Shown here in pieces: positions 26,122-34,787 of a stretch of DNA of 64,000 nt. Below the pieces are notes generated by a model. The model did no database searches and was not told the DNA's origin. It saw only the letters and a list, made by a program, of their open reading frames with translations. Source of the DNA: Ensifer adhaerens (GTDB lineage: Bacteria; Pseudomonadota; Alphaproteobacteria; Rhizobiales; Rhizobiaceae). The position numbers and the translations under genes are program-made. Numbering within the stretch: position 1 is the first letter of the stretch; each line of letters opens with the position of its first letter. The DNA lies in assembly GCF_002940685.1 (NCBI RefSeq), contig NZ_PNFP01000011.1, forward strand, positions 124,001 through 188,000. The letters are read 5' to 3'.

Positions 26122-26355
26122 GAGGGCCTCCAGCATCGGGTCTCGCGGGCAGAACGGCGCTTGCGGCCAAGGGAACTGCACCAGTTCTAGGTCGCTGCAT
26201 GACGAACACGGATCATTGCCGATCCGGCAGATCATGCAGGGCCGGCATGGAATCTTGCCGGTAACGGGCGCACCATGCCGGCCGATCGTGTCGCAACCGC
26301 GTCAACGCAGACTTTTTTTGGGAGAACAGGGCGGCAGGCAGATCCAGCCGCGCGG

Positions 26356-26634
26356 TCAACGGTTGAAGTGACCGGGGCGGTTCAGGTGGCGGGTGTTGCT
26401 GCCCGGCTTGTCGTCATTGGCCGATTGCAAAACCTCGGCTGTCTTTTTTCCGCGCTCGCGCGCCTTCCTCCAGATCAGGAAGACGACGGCCAGGAAGTAG
26501 CCGATCTGGATCAGGATTGCGCAGATCGCCGTCTGGATCAGCGTGGATGTGAGCGAGCCGTTCAGGAAATAGGTGACGACAGCAAAAACCGTTAGGGCGC
26601 CGATCATGCTCACGAAGACGCGTGGTGCATACAT
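26356..26634 (-). CDS. exoX: Exopolysaccharide production repressor ExoX
   Basis: A 92-residue small inner-membrane protein of the ExoX/SyrA type. ExoX lowers exopolysaccharide production post-transcriptionally, and its ratio to ExoY is important. It starts MYAPRVFVSMIGALTVFAVV (ATG at 26634; a TTG at 26649 would add five residues). Two membrane segments are visible, VSMIGALTVFAVVTYFLNG and LIQTAICAILIQIGYFLAVV, followed by a basic tail (WRKARERGKK). Divergent from exoY across a 750-bp region, as in Sinorhizobium. Confidence 0.88.
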   Translation of the reverse strand: MYAPRVFVSMIGALTVFAVVTYFLNGSLTSTLIQTAICAILIQIGYFLAVVFLIWRKARERGKKTAEVLQSANDDKPGSNTRHLNRPGHFNR

Positions 26635-27384
26635 GGCACTAGCTCGCAATCGGTTCTATCGTTGCAGACGTCATCGCAAATTGGCCTTTCCTCTGCAGAT
26701 CTTAATATATTGGCGACGGACATCAGCTGCAACCGGCTATAGCCGCCGCTTCGTTCCATCCAAGCAGGCAAATCTTTATGTCGCGTTTCGATCAGTGACG
26801 AACGAATCAAATTCAGTTGATCGTGCGGAAGGGTGGGGGTGAGCAGTCTGGGCCGGGCGACCGATTTTCCACTTTCCGTCGGGGCTACGATCCACGCGTC
26901 GCCCGATGGTTGCCGCGGCATGCGCGGCCCGATCAACTTTTGTTACAAGTTCGAGCGATGGGCGGACGCTTTGTGTGCGGCGCAAAGACTTGGTGCGTCG
27001 CAACAAAATTTGCGGAATATGAACCGCCGATAACTTTGGCGAGCGGAAAATCTGGTGCCGGAAGCTCAAGGAAAACATCGTCCTGCAAAGATATCGTCAT
27101 CTACCCGGAAATGTAATTTCAATCATTGGGAACAATACAGGAATGCGTGCGAGGTGATACTTTTTCTCTCAACAATATAACGGCATTCGGTGCGGGAAAT
27201 ATTTCATATTCGAAAGTGGTGATATACGCATTTTGGCCACCGCGGGGATACCCGCCTTTATTTCGCCTTCAAAAAGCAAATCCTTACCAGACGTTCATTA
27301 TTCACGATGAGCGCGCCCCCGTGTGGGCTGTGGGCCCCTTCTGGGGAGACCGACCAATCGCCAAACGTAAATGGAGTCAGCTCT
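26635..27384. other. Long divergent regulatory region exoX/exoY
   Basis: 750 bp without a supported gene. The exoY-proximal third (about 27,080-27,300) is clearly AT-rich against the surroundings and contains a perfect palindrome GAAATATTTC at 27196-27205. In Sinorhizobium the equivalent region carries several promoters and MucR/ChvI-type control of exoY; that control is inferred here, not seen. Several short frames exist but lack ribosome-binding sites and family resemblance. Confidence 0.6.
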
Positions 27385-28065
27385 ATGAAGTCTGCGACCA
27401 GATCGGCCAATTCGCCGTTTTTCAGTGCCGCAGTGTCTGCGGCCGTTCCGCCTGTGGGCGGTGTTTCGAAGCGTGGCTTCGATGTGCTTGCCGCTTCCCT
27501 TGCTCTGGTGTTCCTGAGCCCCTTGTTCCTGATGCTCATGGCGCTCGTCAAGTTTTCCGACGGCGGCAGCATCTTCTATGGCCATCGCCGCGTCGGCCAT
27601 AACGGAAAGACGTTCCGCTGCCTCAAGTTCCGCACGATGCGTCCCGACGGAGACCGGATCTTGCAGGACTATCTCAAGGCGAATCCGGCCGCCTACGAGG
27701 AATGGCGCGCAACGCGCAAACTGCAGGATGACCCGCGTGTCACGATCGTCGGCAGCGTCCTGCGCAAACTGAGCCTCGACGAGCTGCCGCAGCTCGTCAA
27801 CATCGTGCGCGGGGAAATGAGCATCGTTGGCCCGCGCCCGGTGGTGGAGGACGAACTGGAACTCTACGACAGCGCCGCCGTCTACTACCTGCAATCTCGT
27901 CCCGGTCTCACCGGCCTTTGGCAGATCAGCGGACGCAACGATGTTTCCTACGCGACACGTATCGCGTTCGATACCCAGTACGTCCAGAACTGGTCGCTGC
28001 TGAGCGACTTCTCCATCGTCGTCAAGACCATTCCCGCCGTTTGCCTTTCGCGCGGCAGCTACTGA
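27385..28065 (+). CDS. exoY: Undecaprenyl-phosphate galactose phosphotransferase ExoY
   Basis: A 226-residue priming transferase that moves galactose-1-phosphate from UDP-galactose to undecaprenyl phosphate, the first step of succinoglycan assembly. It starts [13 protein letters not shown] at ATG 27385, with GGAG 8 bases upstream; the ATG at 27307 is rejected because the added residues look random. A single membrane segment ([20 protein letters not shown]) is followed by the catalytic core: [47 protein letters not shown] and [18 protein letters not shown]. This is the compact PssY/ExoY size of the family. First gene of exoYFQZ. Confidence 0.96.
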   Translation: MKSATRSANSPFFSAAVSAAVPPVGGVSKRGFDVLAASLALVFLSPLFLMLMALVKFSDGGSIFYGHRRVGHNGKTFRCLKFRTMRPDGDRILQDYLKANPAAYEEWRATRKLQDDPRVTIVGSVLRKLSLDELPQLVNIVRGEMSIVGPRPVVEDELELYDSAAVYYLQSRPGLTGLWQISGRNDVSYATRIAFDTQYVQNWSLLSDFSIVVKTIPAVCLSRGSY

Positions 28066-28131
28066 CGAAACAGCGCCTGAAAGCCCGCACGACCGGTCGC
28101 GGGACGGCGCGCCTTCATTCGGGAAACCCAA

Positions 28132-29403
28132 ATGAAAAAACTCAATCTGTCGGGAAAGTCGCGCGGACAGCGCACGCTACCCCGTTTCCTGCGTCATGCG
28201 ACGCTCATTGCCGCCGCCCTCGCATTCGCCTTTCCGGCCTGGGCCGACGACTACCAGCTCGGCACCATGGACAGGCTGAGAATTCGCGTGGCCGAATGGC
28301 AGACAGCGGAAGGCGCTGTCCGTGACTGGTCTGTTGTGAGCGGCGAGTACACTGTCGGTCCCTCGGGAGCGCTGTCCTTGCCGTTCATCGGCGACCTGCC
28401 GGCGGCGGGCAAGACGACCACCGAAGTTGGCGAAGCGATCGGCGAGAAGATGCAGACGCTCTTCGGTCTGCGCGATCGGCCGTCTGCCTCCGTCGAGCTC
28501 GCGCAATACCGCCCGGTCTATCTCGCGGGCGAAGTCCAGAAGCCTGGCGAATATCCTTTTGCCCCCAATCTGACGGTACTGAAGGCCGTGAGCCTTGGCG
28601 GCGGACTGCGCCGTTCGGAAAGCGGCCAGCGCTTCGCGCGCGACTACATCAATGCGCATGGCGATTCGAGCGTCCAGACGGCCGAGCGCAACAGGCTGCT
28701 GATCCGTCGTGCCCGCCTTCAGGCCGAGATTGCCGAAAAGGAGGGGATCGAACTGCCGAAGGACCTTCAGGGCGTTCCCGGTATCGATAAGCTTCTCGCA
28801 AACGAGACGGCACTGATGGCTTCGCGCGACCGCAAGCAGAAGCTGCAGCTGGAGTCGCTCGCCGATCTGAAGTCCTTGCTCGAAACCGAGATCCAGTCGC
28901 TGGCAAAGAAGACGGAAACCCAGAACCGCCAGCTCGCGCTGGTCGTCGAAGATCGCGAGAAGGTGGAAAGCCTTGCCGAAAAGGGTCTGGCGCTCAGCCA
29001 GCGCAAACTGTCCCTGGAGCAGCGCGTTGCCGAACTGCAGGCCGCCCTTCTCGACATCGACACGGCTTCGCTGAAGGCCAAGCAGGATGTCAGCAAGGCG
29101 GCGCAGGACGAAACCAATCTTCGCAACGACTGGGATGCGCAACTGGCGCAGGACCTGCAAAACACCGAGTCTGAACTCGACACGCTTTCGATCAAGCTCG
29201 GCACCAGCCGCGATCTGATGGCCGAAGCGCTGCTGCAATCGGCGGAAGCCGCGCAGTCGAAGGACAACGCGGCAGAGGCGACGATCGGCTATTCGATCAT
29301 GCGCGAGCGCGACGGCAAGCCGACGGAGATCGCTGCCGACGAAAACACGCCCGTCCTGCCCGGTGACGTGATCAAGGTCGAAGCCAACCTGGCAACCCAG
29401 TAG
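28132..29403 (+). CDS. exoF: Polysaccharide export protein ExoF
   Basis: A 423-residue periplasmic/outer-membrane-associated protein of the polysaccharide export (OPX/Wza-like) family, required with ExoY for the priming step and export. A signal peptide is visible (HATLIAAALAFAFPAWA, cleaved near residue 38). The poly-export domain follows (MDRLRIRVAEW, VGPSGALSLPFIGDLPAAG), then an SLBB-like segment (YLAGEVQKPGEYPFAPNLTV). From about 180 to 370 there is a long charged helical/coiled-coil region rich in Glu, Lys and Gln. The C-terminus ends VLPGDVIKVEANLATQ, a beta-rich repeat of the export motif. It follows exoY by 66 bases. Confidence 0.93.
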   Translation: MKKLNLSGKSRGQRTLPRFLRHATLIAAALAFAFPAWADDYQLGTMDRLRIRVAEWQTAEGAVRDWSVVSGEYTVGPSGALSLPFIGDLPAAGKTTTEVGEAIGEKMQTLFGLRDRPSASVELAQYRPVYLAGEVQKPGEYPFAPNLTVLKAVSLGGGLRRSESGQRFARDYINAHGDSSVQTAERNRLLIRRARLQAEIAEKEGIELPKDLQGVPGIDKLLANETALMASRDRKQKLQLESLADLKSLLETEIQSLAKKTETQNRQLALVVEDREKVESLAEKGLALSQRKLSLEQRVAELQAALLDIDTASLKAKQDVSKAAQDETNLRNDWDAQLAQDLQNTESELDTLSIKLGTSRDLMAEALLQSAEAAQSKDNAAEATIGYSIMRERDGKPTEIAADENTPVLPGDVIKVEANLATQ

Positions 29404-29411
29404 GACCGGCT

Positions 29412-30695
29412 GTGAAAATTGCGAAGGCGAGCCTGATTTCTCCCGATCGAAACGGTGTCTATGGCACCGTGGCGATTGCGCTGTCGCTGTTCGTCTTCGC
29501 CTATTCCTCGCGCTTCGGGCAGGCGTCGATCCTGCTCTATTACGGCCTGTGGCTGCCATTGGTGCTGATCGACTACCGTCGCGTGCTCGGCAACTATGGC
29601 TCTCGCCTCTGGATCCTCGGCTTTGCGATCTTCGCCTGCCTTTCGGTCTTCTGGTCGGCGGCGCCGGGGATGACGGCACGAACCGGAGTGCAGTATCTCT
29701 CTCATGTCGTCTGCGCCCTGATTGCCATGCGGGTCGTCAGTGTCAGGACACTCGTGCGTGGCGCGATCGCCGGAACCGGCGTCGTTCTCGTCTACTCGCT
29801 GCTTTTCGGGGTCTATCACCTCGATCCGCTCGACGGCACCTATAGTTTCGTCGGCGCCTTCGCCTCGAAGAACCAGCTCGGCTTTTATGCCTCGCTCGGC
29901 ATCTATTTCGCCTTCATCGCGCCGATGGCCCTTGGCGAACGCGGCCTCTGGTTCGCGGTGTCCGGCCTGGTCGGGCTGCTGGCGGCCTACTCTCTCTTTG
30001 CATCGCAATCCGCGACGTCGGTTCTGACCACGGTGGTGATCCTCGGGCTCTGGCTCGGCATGCGGGTCGTCGGGCTGTTGTCGCCCGCGCACCGCAAGGG
30101 TCTCTTCCTTGCGGCCGCCGTCTGCGGCGTCATGGTCGCCGTTGCGGCGATCTATGGCGGCGGCGTCGATCTCGTGCTCGGGCTTTTCGGCAAGGATTCC
30201 ACCCTGACCGGACGGACCTATCTGTGGCAGCAGGGCATAGAAGCGGCCATGTCGTTACCGCTGGTCGGTGTCGGCTACCAGGCCTATTGGGTCCAGGGCT
30301 TCTCGGAGCCCGAACGCCTGTGGGAAGAGTTCTATATCGCCACACGCTCCGGCTTCCATTTCCACAACACCTTTATCGAGGCGATGGTGGAGACCGGTGC
30401 GATCGGGCTCGTCCTTTTGTCCGGCATCCTGCTGATAACCGTGCTCGGTCATACCAAGAGGTTGTTGACCCAGGACCATGACACCCAATCCTCCGTGCTC
30501 TTCGGCATCGCATTGTTGTTGCTGGTCCGCTCCTTCGTCGAGATCGACATCATGAATCCCTATCACATCGGGTCGTTCCTGCTCTATTTCGCCGCCGGAA
30601 AGCTGACTTTGCCGGAACGACGCACGCAGCTGAACGTCGAAGATCGCCCGCCGTCGTCCGTGTCGGAGATCCCGCTGCGCCTGAGGTATCGATGA
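29412..30695 (+). CDS. exoQ: Succinoglycan polymerase ExoQ
   Basis: A 427-residue polytopic membrane protein of the O-antigen ligase/polymerase (Wzy-like) superfamily, needed to join octasaccharide units into high-molecular-weight succinoglycan. It starts with GTG at 29412. About ten or eleven hydrophobic segments are present. The large periplasmic loop between residues 250 and 330 holds GKDSTLTGRTYLWQQGIEAA and FHNTFIEAMVETGAIGLVL, matching conserved polymerase motifs (GRTxxW and HNxxIexxvexG). It starts 8 bases after the exoF stop, and its TGA overlaps the exoZ ATG. Confidence 0.94.
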   Translation: MKIAKASLISPDRNGVYGTVAIALSLFVFAYSSRFGQASILLYYGLWLPLVLIDYRRVLGNYGSRLWILGFAIFACLSVFWSAAPGMTARTGVQYLSHVVCALIAMRVVSVRTLVRGAIAGTGVVLVYSLLFGVYHLDPLDGTYSFVGAFASKNQLGFYASLGIYFAFIAPMALGERGLWFAVSGLVGLLAAYSLFASQSATSVLTTVVILGLWLGMRVVGLLSPAHRKGLFLAAAVCGVMVAVAAIYGGGVDLVLGLFGKDSTLTGRTYLWQQGIEAAMSLPLVGVGYQAYWVQGFSEPERLWEEFYIATRSGFHFHNTFIEAMVETGAIGLVLLSGILLITVLGHTKRLLTQDHDTQSSVLFGIALLLLVRSFVEIDIMNPYHIGSFLLYFAAGKLTLPERRTQLNVEDRPPSSVSEIPLRLRYR

Positions 30696-31705
30696 CCGGC
30701 GCCCGGACGACGATCTACGGCATTCAGTATCTGCGTGCCTTAGCCGCGCTCGGTGTCGTCATCTTTCATGCCGCCGAACGCACCGGACACCATTTCGCGA
30801 TCGGCGCTGCCGGCGTCGACGTCTTCTTTGTGATCAGCGGCTTCATCATGTGGGTGATCAGCGAGCGGCGACCAGTGTCACCGCTCGCCTTCCTGCGCGA
30901 TCGTATCCAGAGGATTGCACCGATCTATTGGCTCGCAACCGCGGTGATGGTCGTCGGTGGCCTTGCCGGCCTGTTTCCCAATCTCGTCTTGGGCAACGCG
31001 CATGTACTCGCCTCTCTGCTGTTTGTTCCCATGCGCTCGCCAAGTAGCGGCGAGATCTGGCCAGTGCTGGTGCAGGGCTGGACGCTGAACTACGAGATGT
31101 TCTTCTATGCCGTCTTCGCCGCGGCGCTTCTGCTGCCACGGTCGAGGCGGTTGTTGGCGATCGCCGGCTGCTTCTCGGCGCTGGTTGCCATCGGTTTCGC
31201 CGTCGACAGCGATAGCGCGCTCTTCGTCACTTACACGCGGCCCATCATTCTCGAATTCGTGGCAGGCATGATTGTCGCCGAATGCTGGCTGCGACACCGG
31301 ATACCCGGCGCACTGTCCAGCCTTGCGCTTGTCGCCATTGCGCTTTCAGGCTTTGTGGCGCTTGCCGTGCTTCGCCTGCCATTCGACGAGTTCATCCTTG
31401 GGCCCTTGGCCGTCATGCTTGTCTTGGGAACTCTGGGGCTTGAGGCGCAGGGCTGGTTCCGTCCGCGCAGGCTGCCGATGCTGCTTGGCGATGCGTCCTA
31501 CTCGATCTACCTCTGGCACACCTTTGCGATTTCGGTCGTGGTCAAGGCTTGTGGAATGATGGGTATCAGGCCGCTTACATCGGCGCTGCTGGCAGCCGTT
31601 GCGGGGACCGCGCTCGGCGTTTTCGCCTATCTTCTGATCGAAAAACCGCTGACGAAGCGGCTGCGGTCGGGCTTCTTTTCTAGGCCGGTCGAGCACAGGG
31701 CCTGA
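30692..31705 (+). CDS. exoZ: Succinoglycan acetyltransferase ExoZ (acyltransferase 3)
   Basis: A 337-residue integral membrane acyltransferase-3 protein; ExoZ adds the acetyl group to the third glucose. The first helix, IQYLRALAALGVVIFHAAER, carries the conserved Arg and His of the family, and VDVFFVISGFIMW is the second conserved block. Further marks are FLRDRIQRIAPIYWLAT and the late SYSIYLWHTFAIS segment with a second conserved His. About ten membrane segments. The ATG overlaps the exoQ stop (ATGA at 30692-30695). A bidirectional hairpin (31720-31746) follows. Confidence 0.93.
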   Translation: MTGARTTIYGIQYLRALAALGVVIFHAAERTGHHFAIGAAGVDVFFVISGFIMWVISERRPVSPLAFLRDRIQRIAPIYWLATAVMVVGGLAGLFPNLVLGNAHVLASLLFVPMRSPSSGEIWPVLVQGWTLNYEMFFYAVFAAALLLPRSRRLLAIAGCFSALVAIGFAVDSDSALFVTYTRPIILEFVAGMIVAECWLRHRIPGALSSLALVAIALSGFVALAVLRLPFDEFILGPLAVMLVLGTLGLEAQGWFRPRRLPMLLGDASYSIYLWHTFAISVVVKACGMMGIRPLTSALLAAVAGTALGVFAYLLIEKPLTKRLRSGFFSRPVEHRA

Positions 31706-31719
31706 CAACCGTGAGCCAA

Positions 31720-31746
31720 CCGGCGCGGCGATGACAGCCGCGCCGG
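31720..31746. terminator. Bidirectional hairpin between convergent exoZ and exoB
   Basis: CCGGCGCGGC (31720-31729) pairs perfectly with GCCGCGCCGG (31737-31746) around a 7-base loop, in the 55-bp gap between convergent genes. Very stable; no clear U-run on either strand. Confidence 0.6.
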
Positions 31747-31760
31747 AGGCGGTTTGGGTC

Positions 31761-32747
31761 TCAGGCGCCCTGATTGCGACGGGAATGCCAGTTCCAGGCC
31801 GTGCGGGTGATGTCGGTGAGATCGTATTTCGGAACCCAGCCGAGAATGTCGCGTGCCTTGTCGTTGTTGGCGACCAGGGTGGTCGAGTCGCCTTCGCGCC
31901 GGTCGACGAGGTCGACCTGGAATTCGCGTCCCGAAACGTCGGCGATGGCCGTCAGCAGTTCCTTGACGGTTGTGCCGGTGCCCGTGCCGAGGTTGAGCTC
32001 GACGCTTTCTCCACCGGAAAGCAGGTGTTCGACGGCGCGCACATGTGCGTCGGCAAGATCGAGCACGTGGATATAGTCGCGCACGCAGGTGCCGTCGCGC
32101 GTATCGTAGTCCGTGCCGAAGATCTTGAAGCTCTGGCGCCGGCCAAGGGCCGCGTCGATGGCGAGCGGGATGGCATGCGTCTCGGGTTCGTGCCACTCGC
32201 CGATGCGACCTTCCGGATCGGCGCCGGCGGCGTTGAAGTAGCGCAGGATCACCGAGCGCAGGCCCTTGTACTGGCCATAGTCCTTCAGCGCCTGTTCGCA
32301 GACCCATTTCGTGCGGCCGTAGGGGTTGATCGGCGCCTGGCGGTGCTGTTCGTCGATCGGCACGCTTTCGGGCAGGCCGTAGGTGGCGCAGGTCGACGAG
32401 AAGACGAAGGCTTCGACGCCCGCGGCAAGCGCGGCCGATAGCAGTGTCAGCGTGCCGATCACATTGTTGTCGTAGAAGGAAACCGGGTCCTTCACCGATT
32501 CACCGACCTCGATCATCGCGGCAAAATGCAGGATCGCGCGCGGCTTGTGGCGGGCGAGCACCTCGTCGAGCCGCTTGCGGTCGCGGATGTCACCCTTTTC
32601 CAGCACGCCCCATTTGACGAATTCCTCGTGTCCGTTTGAAAGGTTGTCGTAAACGACAGGCTCGAAACCCTTGTTGGCGAGTTCGAGGCACGTATGCGAG
32701 CCGATGTAGCCGGCACCGCCGACGACGAGGACTTTGTTGCTTTCCAT
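31761..32747 (-). CDS. exoB: UDP-glucose 4-epimerase ExoB (GalE)
   Basis: A 328-residue extended short-chain dehydrogenase that converts UDP-glucose to UDP-galactose, the donor for ExoY. The NAD-binding motif GGAGYIGSHT is at residues 10-19. The active-site Ser/Thr is in FSSTCATYG, and the Tyr and Lys in NPYGRTKWVCEQ. LRYFNAAGADPEGRIGEWHE and RDGTCVRDYIHVLDLADAH are typical GalE blocks. ATG at 32747. It is convergent with exoZ, closing the exo cluster. It probably also feeds lipopolysaccharide synthesis. Confidence 0.96.
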   Translation of the reverse strand: MESNKVLVVGGAGYIGSHTCLELANKGFEPVVYDNLSNGHEEFVKWGVLEKGDIRDRKRLDEVLARHKPRAILHFAAMIEVGESVKDPVSFYDNNVIGTLTLLSAALAAGVEAFVFSSTCATYGLPESVPIDEQHRQAPINPYGRTKWVCEQALKDYGQYKGLRSVILRYFNAAGADPEGRIGEWHEPETHAIPLAIDAALGRRQSFKIFGTDYDTRDGTCVRDYIHVLDLADAHVRAVEHLLSGGESVELNLGTGTGTTVKELLTAIADVSGREFQVDLVDRREGDSTTLVANNDKARDILGWVPKYDLTDITRTAWNWHSRRNQGA

Positions 32748-33080
32748 GATGTTTACGATCCTTGGGAGGTTCAAAGAAAATTGCCAAGATTTTTCAACGG
32801 ATGACGACATAGTTGTCAATGCCGCTCGCAATCAAGCACGCGTCCATGTCGCGTATGTGGCGGTGGTTGTCAGCGCGTTTCTTTCCACACTTCGATTGGT
32901 CCCGCTCCCACCGAATTTGATGGGAAAGAGGCGGGAAGGGACAATTATCTCGCTCATGGCAAGGCGCTAGATGCTTCTTTCCGTTCAGCCGGCACATATA
33001 GCATATTAATTTACTAGATTTAATTGATTATGCTGATGGTCGCCGTACCATAGCCTCCTGATTTCTGAAGGAAGGCGATC
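32748..33080. other. Divergent intergenic region exoB / ABC operon
   Basis: 333 bp with no supported gene, so it should carry both the exoB promoter and that of the 33081 operon. The last 80 bases before 33081 are AT-rich (around 32995-33035). A GAAGGAAGG ribosome-binding site lies just before the ATG at 33081. No clear operator repeat was found. Confidence 0.5.
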
Positions 33081-34718
33081 ATGACGACGAAACTGAAACG
33101 GTTGGCGCTGACCCTGGCGACGCTTGCAACCACCGGCCTGGCTCTGAGCGGTGCCCAGGCGCAATCGGCCGACCCGGTCAAAGGCGGAACGCTGATCTAT
33201 CTGGAGCAGCAGGCCCATACGAACCTCTACCCGCCGGCGGGCGGTTTCTATCCGAACGGCGGCATCCTCAACCAGATCACCGACAAACTGACCTACCAGA
33301 ACCCGAAGACGCTCGAGATCGAGCCCTGGATCGCCGAATCCTGGACGGTCAATGCGGATGCGACGCAGTACACGTTCAAGATCCGTCCGGGCGTGACGTT
33401 TTCCGATGGTACGCCGCTGGATGCCGCTGCCGTTGCCAAGAACTACGACGTCTTCGGCCTCGGCAACAAGGCGTTGAAGCAGCCGGTCTCCGAGGTCATC
33501 AACAACTACGAGCGCAGCGAAGTGGTCGATCCGCTGACGGTCAAATTCTACTTCAAGAAGCCGTCGCCGGGGTTCCTTCAGGGAACGTCGGTCATCGGTT
33601 CCGGCCTGGTGGCCGCAAGCACGCTGGCACTGCCCTTCGAAGAACTCGGCGACGCCACGAAGATCATCGGCTCCGGCCCGTTCGTCGTCGAGAGCGAGAC
33701 GATCGGCAAGGAACTGAATCTGAAGGCACGCGACGAATACAACTGGGGCCCGGCCAAGCTCGAACACCAGGGCCGCGCCTATCTCGACGGCATCAAATAC
33801 ATCATCACCGGCGAAGACAGCGTGCGCATCGGCGCGCTGCTCGCGGGCCAGGCGGACTTCATCCGGCAGGTCCAGGCCTATGACGAGCGCCAGGTCGAGA
33901 CCCAGGACTATCAGATCTACGCGCCTTCGACGCGCGGTGTGAACAACAGCGTCGTCTTCCGCCCCGACAACCCCCTGGTGGCTGACGTCAGGGTGCGCCA
34001 GGCGCTGCTGCACGCGACCGACACCAGGGAAATCGTCAGCACGCTCTTTTCCGCCAACTACCCGCAGGCGACATCGATCATCGCGTCGTCCGCGCTCGGC
34101 TACAAGGATATCTCGGCCAAGCTCGCCTTCGATCCCGAGAAGGCCAAGGCCCTGCTCGATGAAGCCGGCTGGTCGGTTGGCGCCAACGGGCTGCGCCAGA
34201 AGGATGGCAAGGAGCTCGTGCTGACGGCTTACGAGTCCCTGCCGCAGCCGCAGAACAAGGAAACGCTGCAACTGGTCGCCCAGCAATGGGGCAAGGTCGG
34301 AGTCAAGCTCAGCGTGCTTGCCGGCGACAGCGGCAGCAAGACGGTGGATGACCTCGACCCGCTGAAGACGCCGGTATCGCCAGCCATGGTCGGCCGCGCC
34401 GATCCCGATGTGATCAAGAGCCAGTATTATCCGAAGAACCGCGACGTGCTGCGCCAGAAGGGCGGGCTCAGCGACAAGGTCCAGAGCTTCGTCGACACCA
34501 AGCTGAACGGCCTGCTCGATGCGCTGGCTTCCGAGCCGGATCGCCAGAAGCGCCTCGCGATTGCCGGCGAAGTCCAGGACTACGTCGTCGACCAGGCCTA
34601 TGCGATCCCGATCTTCGAGGAGCCGCAGGCCTATGCCGGTGCACCTTACGTTCAGGGCGTTGCCTTCGAGGCTGTTGGACGCCCGAGTTTCTACAGCACC
34701 TGGCTTGCCGAACACTGA
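33081..34718 (+). CDS. ABC transporter substrate-binding protein, family 5 (peptide/nickel type)
   Basis: A 545-residue periplasmic solute-binding protein (SBP_bac_5). Signal peptide LALTLATLATTGLALSGAQA, cleaved near residue 27. The mature start GGTLIYLEQQAHTNLYPPAG and the block SWTVNADATQYTFKIRPGVTFSDGTP follow the family pattern. PEKAKALLDEAGW is another family mark. It heads an operon with two permeases, a fused ATPase, a luciferase-like monooxygenase and two alkylhydroperoxidase-like proteins. From memory this set corresponds to the KPN_01854/Avi_7169-type clusters defined in TIGRFAMs; the ligand is unknown. A strong hairpin follows the stop. Confidence 0.9.
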   Translation: MTTKLKRLALTLATLATTGLALSGAQAQSADPVKGGTLIYLEQQAHTNLYPPAGGFYPNGGILNQITDKLTYQNPKTLEIEPWIAESWTVNADATQYTFKIRPGVTFSDGTPLDAAAVAKNYDVFGLGNKALKQPVSEVINNYERSEVVDPLTVKFYFKKPSPGFLQGTSVIGSGLVAASTLALPFEELGDATKIIGSGPFVVESETIGKELNLKARDEYNWGPAKLEHQGRAYLDGIKYIITGEDSVRIGALLAGQADFIRQVQAYDERQVETQDYQIYAPSTRGVNNSVVFRPDNPLVADVRVRQALLHATDTREIVSTLFSANYPQATSIIASSALGYKDISAKLAFDPEKAKALLDEAGWSVGANGLRQKDGKELVLTAYESLPQPQNKETLQLVAQQWGKVGVKLSVLAGDSGSKTVDDLDPLKTPVSPAMVGRADPDVIKSQYYPKNRDVLRQKGGLSDKVQSFVDTKLNGLLDALASEPDRQKRLAIAGEVQDYVVDQAYAIPIFEEPQAYAGAPYVQGVAFEAVGRPSFYSTWLAEH

Positions 34719-34726
34719 TCGGTTCG

Positions 34727-34754
34727 ACGGCCACCGCAACGCCGGTGGCCGTCG
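34727..34754 (+). other. Intercistronic hairpin after the solute-binding-protein gene
   Basis: GACGGCCACCG (34727-34737) and CGGTGGCCGTC (34744-34754) form a perfect 11-bp stem with a 6-base loop, 8 bases after the stop and before the permease gene. It probably protects the upstream mRNA or attenuates read-through, so that the binding protein is made in excess. Confidence 0.65.
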
Positions 34755-34787
34755 TTTCTGAAAATCCGCATGCGCGAGGAACGGATC

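Noticed and set aside
27126-27602. Plus-strand frame upstream of and overlapping exoY
   Set aside because: No ribosome site, no family likeness, and it overlaps the strongly supported exoY start in another frame.
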